Assembly: GCA_016710785.1 (NCBI GenBank)
Contig: JADJUE010000001.1
Span: 558,001-622,000, forward strand
DNA length: 64,000 nucleotides
Direction: 5' to 3'
DNA from: Candidatus Epilinea brevis
GTDB lineage: Bacteria > Chloroflexota > Anaerolineae > Epilineales > Epilineaceae
Position 1 is the stretch's first letter; each line of letters begins with the position of its first letter. A model generated the notes under the pieces. It made no database searches, was not told the origin of the DNA, and saw only the letters and a program-made list of their open reading frames with translations. The translations under genes were made by a program, and so were the position numbers. Shown piece after piece: positions 9,060 through 16,725 of the stretch.

Positions 9060-9329
9060 GTGGCAAGCTATAGCCTGCTGATCAAGGCATCGGCGGCCAA
9101 GGGGGTCGAGGACATCGAACCCAAGGCCCTACGCCGGCGCGTCGTCGCGCGCATCGAAGCCCTGGCGGATGATTCACGACCGCCCGGATGTGAGAAACTG
9201 GCTGGACAAGTCAATCTGTTCAGGGTCAGAGAGGGCGTTTGGCGCATCGCCTATACCATCGACGACTCTGGGATCGTCATCATGGTGGACAAGGTAGGCC
9301 GGCGGAGAGACGTCTACCAGGCGCGCTGA
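9060..9329 (+). CDS. RelE/ParE-family toxin-like protein
   Basis: This is an 89-residue protein with the RelE-type layout: a basic helix (KALRRRVVARIEALADDSRPPG), then CEKLAGQVNLFRVREGVWRIAYTIDD, and a C-terminal VDKVGRRRDVYQ. Family members cleave ribosome-bound mRNA or inhibit gyrase, and are neutralised by a co-encoded antitoxin. The start is GTG at 9060, with a weak ribosome site. The expected upstream antitoxin is not intact, only a C-terminal-like remnant overlapping this start, so the gene may be a stranded toxin, inactive, or controlled from elsewhere. Confidence 0.75.
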   Translation: MASYSLLIKASAAKGVEDIEPKALRRRVVARIEALADDSRPPGCEKLAGQVNLFRVREGVWRIAYTIDDSGIVIMVDKVGRRRDVYQAR

Positions 9330-9522
9330 CCGGTAGCGTCGTCCATGCGACAGACGCGGTCCCCGCCCCCGCGGCCGTCTATCCTCCCCCGCCCCCTCAG
9401 CGCTTGCCCCCTGTGGACCGCCTCGCCCGGCGGGCCTATCATCAATCCTGTCCCCCGCCGGTTGCCGGCCCCCTCCCCTACACCCACGCCCTCAGTCGCC
9501 AACTCAGCGCAGGAGTGAATCC

Positions 9523-12432
9523 ATGCCCGCCATCGCCTTCGAGCTCAACGGGGAAGCCCGTACCGTCGACGTGCCCTACGAGATGCCCCTCCTGTGGGTG
9601 CTGCGCGACGTGCTGGACAAGACCGGCACCAAGTACGGCTGCGGCGTCGGCGTCTGCGGCAGCTGCGTCGTCCTGGTCAACGGGCGCAAGGAGCAGAGCT
9701 GCCAGCTCACCGCCGAGCGCGTGGAAGGGGCCAAGGTGACCACCATCGAGGGCCTGTCGCTGGACGGCTCACATCCCCTGCAGCGCAGTTGGATGAGCGA
9801 GGATGTGCCCCAATGCGGCTACTGCCAGGCCGGGCAGCTCATGCAGGCCGCCGCCCTGCTGGCCCGCAAGCCCCAGCCCACCGATGCCGACATCGACGCC
9901 GTGATGGTGGACAACATCTGCCGCTGCGGCACCTACCAGCGCATCCGCGCCGCCATCCACAAGGCCGCCGCGCCGGCGGGCTTCCTGGACAGCGACCAGG
10001 CCATGGGTGCCCTCACCGGCGCCTTGGCCGCCGGCGCCCTGCTCGGCGGCGGCGGACAGGCGGGCGCGACGTCCTTCGCGGCCGGCCATGACCATGGCCA
10101 CGATGCCTGCAGCGGCAGCTGCGACGACTGCCCCAACGGCAGCGCCGAGGCCAAGGCCCAGCAGGTCTTCGCCGCCGCCGCCGAGCCCCGGGTGCTCAGC
10201 CGCCGCAGCCTCATCAAGGGCGCCGCCGCCTTCCAGTTGGGTCTCCTCCTCACCCGGTTGGACCAGAAGCTGCCCCTGCTCGTCAAGGGCGCGCCCCTGG
10301 TCCCGAAAGCCGGCGACGAGCCCTTCCAGGACAGCGGCCAGCCCATGGCCCTGTCCGCCTGGATCGGCATCAGCACCGATGACGAGGTGACCCTCACCGT
10401 CAGCAAGAGCGAGATGGGCCAGGGCGTGCGCACCTCCCTGGCCATGCTCGTGGCCGAGGAACTGGACGCCGACTGGTCCAAGGTCCGCGTCGCCCAGGCG
10501 CCGGCCAACCAGGCCGCCTACGGCAACCAGTTCACCGTGGGCAGCACCAGCGTCCGCGGCCTCTACACCCCCCTGCGCCAGGCCGGCGCCGCAGCCCGCG
10601 CCATGCTGGTGGCCGCCGCGGCCCAGACCTGGGGCGTGGACGCCTCCGCCTGCACGACGGAACCCGGTGCCGTGCTCCATGCCGCCTCCGGCCGCCGGCT
10701 GCGCTTCGGCGAACTGGCGGCGAAGGCCGCACAGCTGCCCGTGCCGGCCGTCGACCAGCTGAAGCTGAAGGATCCCGCCCAGTTCCGCCTGGTCGGCAAG
10801 GACCAGCTGCGGGTCGACAACCTGGACGTGGTCACCGGCCGCGCCATCTACGGCCTGGATGTGCGGCGGCCGGGTATGAAGTACGCCGTGCTGGCCCGCC
10901 CCGGCATCTTCGGGGCCAGCATCACCGCCTTCGACGCCGCCGCGGCCTTGAAGCTGCCCGGCGTGCGCGACGTGCGCAAGGTGGGAGCCAACGTCGCCGT
11001 GTTGGCCGACAACACCTGGGCCGCCCTGCAGGGTCGCGACGCCCTGAAGCTGACCATCGACCCCGGCCCCGCCGCCGGCCTGGACGACGCCGGCGTCACC
11101 GCGGCCCTCGTCGGCACCCTCAAGCCCCATCCGGAGCTCCCCGGCAGCGGCGTCGCCGCTGCCGTCGAAGCCCAGTACGACATGCCCTACCTGGCCCACG
11201 CCACCATGGAGCCCATGAACTGCTTCGCCGATGTAGGGGCCGACAAGGCCCTGATCATTGCCCCCACCCAGGGCCCCGGCTCGGTGCAACAGGCCGTGGC
11301 CCGGGATCTGGGCCTCCCGCAGGCCCAGGTGGAGGTGCAGGTGACCCTCATGGGTGGCGGCTTCGGGCGGCGCGCGGCCAACGACTTCGCCATCGAGGCC
11401 GCCCAGCTGTCCAAGGCCTTCGGCGTGCCGGTGCTGCTCACCTGGAGCCGCGCCGAGGACATGCAGAACGACCTCTACCGCCCGGCCAGCCGCCATGCCC
11501 TGCGCGCCGGCCTCGGCGCCGACGGGCAGGTGCTGGCCTGGCAGCACCATGTGGCGATGGCCCTCAACGGCGGCGGCAACGCCAGCCCGGCCCAGACCCG
11601 CCCGCCCTACACCATGCAGGGCGTGGCGGTGGACGTGAGCAGCACCCGTCTGGCCGTACCCACCGGCTTCTGGCGCTCGGTGGGCCATTCGCAGATCACC
11701 TTCGTGGGCGAATGCTTCTTCGACGAGCTGGCCGCCGCCGCCGGCAAGGACCCCTTCCTCTGGCGGCAGGAGCTGCTGGAGAACGACCGCCTGCGGGCGG
11801 TGCTGGTGAAGGCGGCCGAGGCTGGCGGCTGGGGCACACCCGTTGCGGCCGGCCGTGCGCGGGGCATCGCCTGCGTGGACGGCTTCGGCTCGCTGGGCGC
11901 CGTCGTCGCCGAGGTCTCGGTATCCGCCGAAGGCCGGATCCGGGTCCATCATCTGACCATGGCGGTGGACGTGGGCCCGGTCATCAACCCGCTTTCGGCC
12001 CGCGCCCAGGTGGAGGGCGGCATGGCCGACGGCGTGGCCACGGCCTTGGGCGCGACCATCTCGGTGAAGGGCGGCCGGGTGCAGGAGCAGCACTTCAACG
12101 ACTTCAAGTGGCTGCGCATCCCCGACATGCCGCAGATGGACATCCACTTCATCGAGGGCTCTGCTACGCCCGGCGGCCTGGGCGAGGTGGGCTATCCGGC
12201 CACGGCGCCGGCCATCGCCAACGCGGTCTTCAGCCTGACAGGCCGCCGCATCCGCCACCTGCCCATGCTCCCCGCGGAACTGGCCGGCTGGGGCGGCGCG
12301 GTGGAGCCCACGCCGACGGCCGGGGCGACGACTGTGCCGACCACGGTGCCGACGGCCGTGCCGACGCAGGTGCCCACCGCGATGCCGGACCGGCACGAGC
12401 TGTTGGTACCACTGGTGAGCGGCGGGCGCTGA
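9523..12432 (+). CDS. Fused IorA-IorB-type molybdenum hydroxylase (isoquinoline 1-oxidoreductase-like)
   Basis: This is a 969-residue fusion of two subunits normally made from separate genes. Residues 1-150 are the two-cluster [2Fe-2S] subunit: C40, C45, C48 and C60, then C98, C101, C133 and C135. A linker containing HDHGHDACSGSCDDC (189-203) leads to SRRSLIKG with a hydrophobic stretch (226-245), the twin-arginine signal of a formerly separate IorB, now internal. The rest is the molybdopterin subunit: KSEMGQGVRTS, LMGGGFGRRAAND, and GGLGEVGYPATAPAIANA with the catalytic Glu. It ends in a Thr/Pro-rich tail and ELLVPLVSGGR, a loose form of the Leu-Pro tag. Likely hydroxylates N-heterocycles or oxidises aldehydes. 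AGGAG precedes ATG 9523. No XdhC-like maturation gene is adjacent. Confidence 0.88.
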   Translation: MPAIAFELNGEARTVDVPYEMPLLWVLRDVLDKTGTKYGCGVGVCGSCVVLVNGRKEQSCQLTAERVEGAKVTTIEGLSLDGSHPLQRSWMSEDVPQCGYCQAGQLMQAAALLARKPQPTDADIDAVMVDNICRCGTYQRIRAAIHKAAAPAGFLDSDQAMGALTGALAAGALLGGGGQAGATSFAAGHDHGHDACSGSCDDCPNGSAEAKAQQVFAAAAEPRVLSRRSLIKGAAAFQLGLLLTRLDQKLPLLVKGAPLVPKAGDEPFQDSGQPMALSAWIGISTDDEVTLTVSKSEMGQGVRTSLAMLVAEELDADWSKVRVAQAPANQAAYGNQFTVGSTSVRGLYTPLRQAGAAARAMLVAAAAQTWGVDASACTTEPGAVLHAASGRRLRFGELAAKAAQLPVPAVDQLKLKDPAQFRLVGKDQLRVDNLDVVTGRAIYGLDVRRPGMKYAVLARPGIFGASITAFDAAAALKLPGVRDVRKVGANVAVLADNTWAALQGRDALKLTIDPGPAAGLDDAGVTAALVGTLKPHPELPGSGVAAAVEAQYDMPYLAHATMEPMNCFADVGADKALIIAPTQGPGSVQQAVARDLGLPQAQVEVQVTLMGGGFGRRAANDFAIEAAQLSKAFGVPVLLTWSRAEDMQNDLYRPASRHALRAGLGADGQVLAWQHHVAMALNGGGNASPAQTRPPYTMQGVAVDVSSTRLAVPTGFWRSVGHSQITFVGECFFDELAAAAGKDPFLWRQELLENDRLRAVLVKAAEAGGWGTPVAAGRARGIACVDGFGSLGAVVAEVSVSAEGRIRVHHLTMAVDVGPVINPLSARAQVEGGMADGVATALGATISVKGGRVQEQHFNDFKWLRIPDMPQMDIHFIEGSATPGGLGEVGYPATAPAIANAVFSLTGRRIRHLPMLPAELAGWGGAVEPTPTAGATTVPTTVPTAVPTQVPTAMPDRHELLVPLVSGGR

Positions 12433-12459
12433 GACCCGAACACCAAGGTTCACAGACTC

Positions 12460-12502
12460 ATCGACCGAGGGGCGGCGCGGGCTGCGCCGCCCCTCGGTCG
12501 AT
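12460..12502. terminator. Perfect 19-bp hairpin after the Ior fusion gene
   Basis: Arms 12460-12478 and 12484-12502 are perfectly complementary with a 5-base loop. It lies 28 bp past the stop. No T-run follows on either strand, so it may be a transcript-end stabiliser rather than a classical intrinsic terminator. Confidence 0.55.
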
Positions 12503-12658
12503 CAGCGTGAGGCTGGACCGTCGCCCGGCCCGACCGGCAAGCCGGTGCGAAGTTGTCGCAATCACGGCGCCTACCCCCTTGCGACACCCCGGTGCCCGCC
12601 CTTATCCTGTACCCATCGGACGAACACGGTCCAACGGACTGCCGCACAGGAGCGCGAC

Positions 12659-13318
12659 ATGCTGGGTATAATGACCGCTGACGGAGGCACCCAGACCATG
12701 ACCATCGCCATCCTGCCCTGCGCCGAAGGCCGGCTGACCTTGAACCTCAGCCCCTGGCCCGACCTGTCCGCGGAGGACTTCTTCCAGCTCTGCGCGGCCA
12801 ACCCGGACCTGCGGCTGGAACGGACGGCCGAGGGGGAGATCGTCATCATGGCACCGGCAGGCGGGGCTTCCAGCAACCGCAACTTCAACATCGTCGTCGC
12901 GCTTGCAGCATGGACACAGGAGGATGGAACCGGCGTCGGATTCGACAGCTCGGCCGGATTCCAACTCTCCGACGGCGCCGTCCTCGGGCCGGACGCCGCC
13001 TGGGTACGCCGGGAGCGCCTGTCGGCGCTCAGCGCGGATCAGCGTGAGCGCTTCCTGCCCCTGGCCCCCGACTTCGTCATCGAGCTGCGCTCCCCGTCAG
13101 ACCGGCCGCGAGATCTGGAAACCAAGATGGCCGCGTACGCTGCCAATGGCGTGCGCCTAGGCTGGCTCATCGACCCTTTCGCGCACACGATCACGGTGTA
13201 CCGTCCCGGGAAGGATCCTGAGCTGCTGCGCGCACCGGAGCGTATCACCGGCGATCCAGAGCTGCCGGGCTTCGTGCTGGAACTGGCGGGGATCTGGCGG
13301 GATCCCAGGGCAACCTAG
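12659..13318 (+). CDS. Uma2-family (DUF820) putative PD-(D/E)XK nuclease
   Basis: This protein of about 219 residues has the Uma2 layout: an N-terminal SAEDFFQLCAANPDLRLE segment with a glycine-containing turn, then GPDAAWVRRERL (first acidic residue), PDFVIELRSPSD (the E-x-R/K core) and KMAAYAANGVRLGWLIDP. Such proteins are common in multiple copies in Chloroflexota and Cyanobacteria; their biological target is unknown. The start is chosen at ATG 12659, which has AGGAG six bases upstream; ATG 12671 or 12698 are alternatives, and the frame is open from 12545. It stands alone between the hairpin at 12460 and the propeller gene. Confidence 0.85.
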   Translation: MLGIMTADGGTQTMTIAILPCAEGRLTLNLSPWPDLSAEDFFQLCAANPDLRLERTAEGEIVIMAPAGGASSNRNFNIVVALAAWTQEDGTGVGFDSSAGFQLSDGAVLGPDAAWVRRERLSALSADQRERFLPLAPDFVIELRSPSDRPRDLETKMAAYAANGVRLGWLIDPFAHTITVYRPGKDPELLRAPERITGDPELPGFVLELAGIWRDPRAT

Positions 13319-13553
13319 CCTGAAGCAGTCAATCGAATCCATCTACAGTCTCCCCGAAGTGTTCACCGGGAGGCTCGACGTGTGACATCGCGAGCCGCAC
13401 CATCTGCGACCGGGGCACCGTGCGCGACCTGGCGACCGGAGCGACCGGGACGGATGAACACGCTTTCGCTGCAAGCATCCTGACCGCCGGCGCGTCTTGG
13501 GTAGACATCGCTCTAGAGCCGAGAGCAGATGCCATCAGGTCGGGAGAGTCTCG

Positions 13554-15746
13554 ATGCAGCGCTCGCTCCTCCTTGCCGCATCCCTCATCGTCATCGTCCT
13601 GACCACCGGCGCCGCCCGCGCCGATGAAGCTACCGCGGAGCCACCGGGACCCGCGCGGTTCCACATCCTGCTGCCCTTCGTGCGCACGGAGCGGACGCCG
13701 CCGCCCCTGCGCCTGACGACGGAGTCGCGGCTGGGTGGACCGTCCAGCGGGGTGGCCATCGAGGGAGACCGCGGCTACCAGGTGCAAGGCGGGCGCCTGC
13801 TGGTCTGGGACCTGGCGGACATGGATGCGGCGACGGTGATCGGCCAGATGGATCTGCCCTGGGCCGATGCGGCAGGTCCGCTGACCGTGGAAGGTGGGAT
13901 CGCTCTGGCACTGCAGCAGCGACGTTGCGGCTCGGTCAGCCCGAGCGACCCGCCGGAGGTCCGGGCGAAGCCCTGCGTCCAGATCGCCGTCATCGACATC
14001 CGCAACAGCCGCGCCCCCTCGCCGCTGAGCGCGATCCCCATCGGTGGCCAGTCGGCGCTGATGAGCCGCTGGGGCGACTGGCTCTACGTCGCGGCGACCA
14101 TCGACGAGGATGGGTTGGGGGCGGATCCTTCCATGCTGTTGGCCTATGACCTGACTCAGCCGGCCGCCCCGGTGCTGACGGGGCGCCTGGACGGCCTCCC
14201 GGTGATGCGCCAGTTGGTGGCGGGAGCGGACCTGGTGGCAGCCACCGGCACGAAGGGGGATGGCAGCAGCCGAATGCTCCTCTTCGAGACGCGCCAGGGG
14301 CGTCCGCGTCTGCAGCGCGACCTGTCGGTGAGCAACAGCGAGGTGGACGCCTTGTTCACCGTCGGCGACCGCCTGTGGCTGCTCGCCAGGAACCGCGAAC
14401 TCCAGTCCTGGCGCTGGCGTTCGGGAACCCACTTCGACGAGCAGGCATCGGCCATGTTAGCCGCCGAATCCTGGATCGTGGATGAAGCCGTCGAGCTGGA
14501 CGGCCAGCTCTGCACCTTCGACGGCTACGTAGAGAACGTCCGGGGCGCGGCCAGTCCGCTCAACCAGCTGGCCTGCTTCGACGTCAGCGATCCGAGCGCG
14601 CCCGCGCCCAGCCTCTCGATGACCGTGGAGGCGGATGAACCGCTGCGGCTTCCGGCCGCAGGGGGCAGCCGCCTGCTCCTGTCGGCGCCCAACCGGGGTG
14701 CCATGGTCATGGTGGATCTGCGGCGCTCCGAAGGGGATCGGCAACGGGTGCTGGACCGCGGCGCGGGCGCGATCGCCGCCCTGGTCCGAAGGGGCGACCA
14801 GCTCCTCAGCTGGGAGCCTCAGGGGCGGCTGCGCCGCTGGGAGCTGGGCGCGCCGATCGGGCCCGAGCCCCGCGGCATCGACGCCTTGCCCGCGGAGACC
14901 GTTCCGATCATCAGCACCGATCTGAGCGGCGATGGCGCGGGCGGGCGCTGGCTGGTTCGGGGCCACCGGTTCTCCGGCTTCCCCGCCTACCTCTGGTTCA
15001 TCGCCGCGGAGGTGGACGACCCCAAGGCATTGAAGCGCGGGCCGGAGAGGCAGCTGTTCCTGAGCGGCGACTGCAACGGCGTCGACCTCACCGCATCCGG
15101 TGACCTGATCTGGTACCAAGAGACCCAATGCTTCCAGAGCCCCGCGCCGCTGCAGATCCTACGGGTGAGCGACGCGGGCTACCTGCCGGCCACCCTGCCC
15201 GACCTGGACGAGATGAGCGACCAGGTCCTGTGGCTGGGCTCCCGCCCCGTCGTCCTGAACCGCAGTGATTCCGGCGGGCCCGACCTGACCGTGGTGGATG
15301 ACGACTACCGCACGGTGCTCGGACGCCTGGGCGGCCTGGGGCGGGTCGGCGCGGCGGTGATCGTCGACCAACGCGCTTATGTCGCCACCGCTGTCGATGG
15401 CGCACGCGACGTCGCCCAGCTGCACATCGTCGACCTGGCGGATCCGACGCAGCCGACGCTGGCCGATTCCATGGAACTCCCACTGGCCGACACCTCGGTC
15501 CTCTACGCCTCGGCCACGCGCCTGCTGGTCTCCGGCCTGGCGCGGAGGCCCGGCGACCACCTCGGCGGATTGGAGCCCGCCCTCTGCTCCCTGGACATCA
15601 GCGTCCCGACGGCGCCCGTCATCGCGGGCTGCGCGCAAGGCGCGCCGCGGCCGAGCGGGCCGACCGCCTGGGCACTGGACCCGGACGGCCGGCATCTCTA
15701 TGTGGCGAACAACGGGCTGACGGTGTTGCGCTTTGATGTGCCGTAG
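13554..15746 (+). CDS. Exported LVIVD-type beta-propeller protein with N-terminal LLPF tag
   Basis: This is a 730-residue protein. A signal peptide (RSLLLAASLIVIVLTTGAARA) is followed directly by RFHILLPFVRTERTPPP, the Leu-Pro tag placed at the mature N-terminus instead of the C-terminus. The rest is a series of beta-strand repeats such as VIDIRNSRAPSPLSAI, AYDLTQPAAPVLTGRL, CFDVSDPSAPAPSLSM, IVDLADPTQPTLADS and LDISVPTAPVIAGC, the LVIVD-type repeat usually forming a propeller. No catalytic motif is seen. The start is ATG 13554 with GGGAGAG upstream. Probably a surface or extracellular binding protein; the ligand is unknown. Confidence 0.8.
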   Translation: MQRSLLLAASLIVIVLTTGAARADEATAEPPGPARFHILLPFVRTERTPPPLRLTTESRLGGPSSGVAIEGDRGYQVQGGRLLVWDLADMDAATVIGQMDLPWADAAGPLTVEGGIALALQQRRCGSVSPSDPPEVRAKPCVQIAVIDIRNSRAPSPLSAIPIGGQSALMSRWGDWLYVAATIDEDGLGADPSMLLAYDLTQPAAPVLTGRLDGLPVMRQLVAGADLVAATGTKGDGSSRMLLFETRQGRPRLQRDLSVSNSEVDALFTVGDRLWLLARNRELQSWRWRSGTHFDEQASAMLAAESWIVDEAVELDGQLCTFDGYVENVRGAASPLNQLACFDVSDPSAPAPSLSMTVEADEPLRLPAAGGSRLLLSAPNRGAMVMVDLRRSEGDRQRVLDRGAGAIAALVRRGDQLLSWEPQGRLRRWELGAPIGPEPRGIDALPAETVPIISTDLSGDGAGGRWLVRGHRFSGFPAYLWFIAAEVDDPKALKRGPERQLFLSGDCNGVDLTASGDLIWYQETQCFQSPAPLQILRVSDAGYLPATLPDLDEMSDQVLWLGSRPVVLNRSDSGGPDLTVVDDDYRTVLGRLGGLGRVGAAVIVDQRAYVATAVDGARDVAQLHIVDLADPTQPTLADSMELPLADTSVLYASATRLLVSGLARRPGDHLGGLEPALCSLDISVPTAPVIAGCAQGAPRPSGPTAWALDPDGRHLYVANNGLTVLRFDVP

Positions 15747-15887
15747 TCGGTCAGGACCAAGCGCGACGCTGGGTAAAGCGCGCCGGGCTGCGGCGGCCTG
15801 GGCTGGAACGAGGGGCGGGGGGGGGGCGCGCCGAGCCGAGTTTGCGCCAGTAGACCGATTGTGAATCTGGCGGCCAAGGCTCTCGGC

Positions 15888-15915
15888 TTGACGTCGGTCC
15901 CAGTCGGGCTACACT
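15888..15915 (+). promoter_or_regulatory. Putative promoter of the 15964 membrane-protein gene
   Basis: TTGACG (15888-15893), a 16-base spacer, then TACACT (15910-15915). The start site would fall near 15922, about 40 bases before the ATG. Confidence 0.5.
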
Positions 15916-15963
15916 GGGAGGATCCATTCTGTAAGCTGTTCAGAATACCGAAGGGGGTGCGTC

Positions 15964-16593
15964 ATGGTTGGTGAAGTCCTTGAAGCGGGGTGGACGCTCA
16001 CCAAGCTCTACTGGCTGACCGCGTGGCTCGTCCTGTTTACCGGAGCCGGCACCTCCATTGTGGTGGGCATCATCCTGCAGAACGGGTTGGGGCTCTCCCA
16101 GGGTACCGCATCCTACCTCACGACGCTACTGACCATACCCGTCACTGTCGGCGTGTTCATGTCCTTCGTCCGACTCGCGCGGGGCGAATCCGGCGGTCCG
16201 GCTTCCGTGTTCGCCCACTACGACAAGTTCCTGCAGCTCTGCTTCACCAGCGTGCTGGTCTACCTCTTGGCTGGCATCGGCTTCCTGTTGCTCATCGTCC
16301 CGGGAGTGATCGTCGTCCTCGGACTGGGCTTCGCCCCCTACCTCGTCGTCGATCGCAACCTGGGCGTCGCCGAAGCGCTGCGCGGCAGCTGGGACCTGAT
16401 GATGGGGCACAAGGTCGATGCCTTCCTGCTCGCGACGGTCAGCATCGTGGGCACGATTCTCAGCATGATTCCATTCGGGCTGGGCCTCTTGCTGACCATG
16501 CCGCTCTTCTCCTTCGCCATGGCCGTGTTCTACAATCGCGTGCTGGATCAGGCGGGCCAACAGGGTTCCGCGGCGATCGCCGCCGAAGGCTGA
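15964..16593 (+). CDS. Multi-pass membrane protein (YciC/DUF975-like)
   Basis: This 209-residue protein has about five or six membrane segments: WLVLFTGAGTSIVVGIIL, LTTLLTIPVTVGVFMSFV, FTSVLVYLLAGIGFLLLIVP running into GVIVVLGLGFAPYLVV, and ATVSIVGTILSMIPFGLGLL with LLTMPLFSFAMAVFY. The segment RNLGVAEALRGSWDLMMGHK between the last helices (x-A-L-x-x-S-W-x-L-M-x-G) is the hallmark of the YciC/DUF975/glycerophosphodiesterase membrane-domain group. Function is unknown. A promoter sits just upstream and GGGGG precedes ATG 15964. It is a single-gene unit before the topoisomerase gene. Confidence 0.75.
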   Translation: MVGEVLEAGWTLTKLYWLTAWLVLFTGAGTSIVVGIILQNGLGLSQGTASYLTTLLTIPVTVGVFMSFVRLARGESGGPASVFAHYDKFLQLCFTSVLVYLLAGIGFLLLIVPGVIVVLGLGFAPYLVVDRNLGVAEALRGSWDLMMGHKVDAFLLATVSIVGTILSMIPFGLGLLLTMPLFSFAMAVFYNRVLDQAGQQGSAAIAAEG

Positions 16594-16725
16594 TCGCCGC
16601 AAACAACCAAGGCGCAGGGGCTTGAATCGGACTTGCCTCCAGCGAACACTCGTTCTATCATTTCTATTCGGTCGCAGCCCCTCCTGACCGCGCGGCGTCT
16701 TCGTACAGTGGCTTGGCGCGCAGCC

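Noticed and set aside
9769..12453. 894-residue minus-strand open frame opposite the Ior fusion
   Set aside because: Shadow of the molybdenum hydroxylase gene; His/Gly/Ala-rich with no domain.
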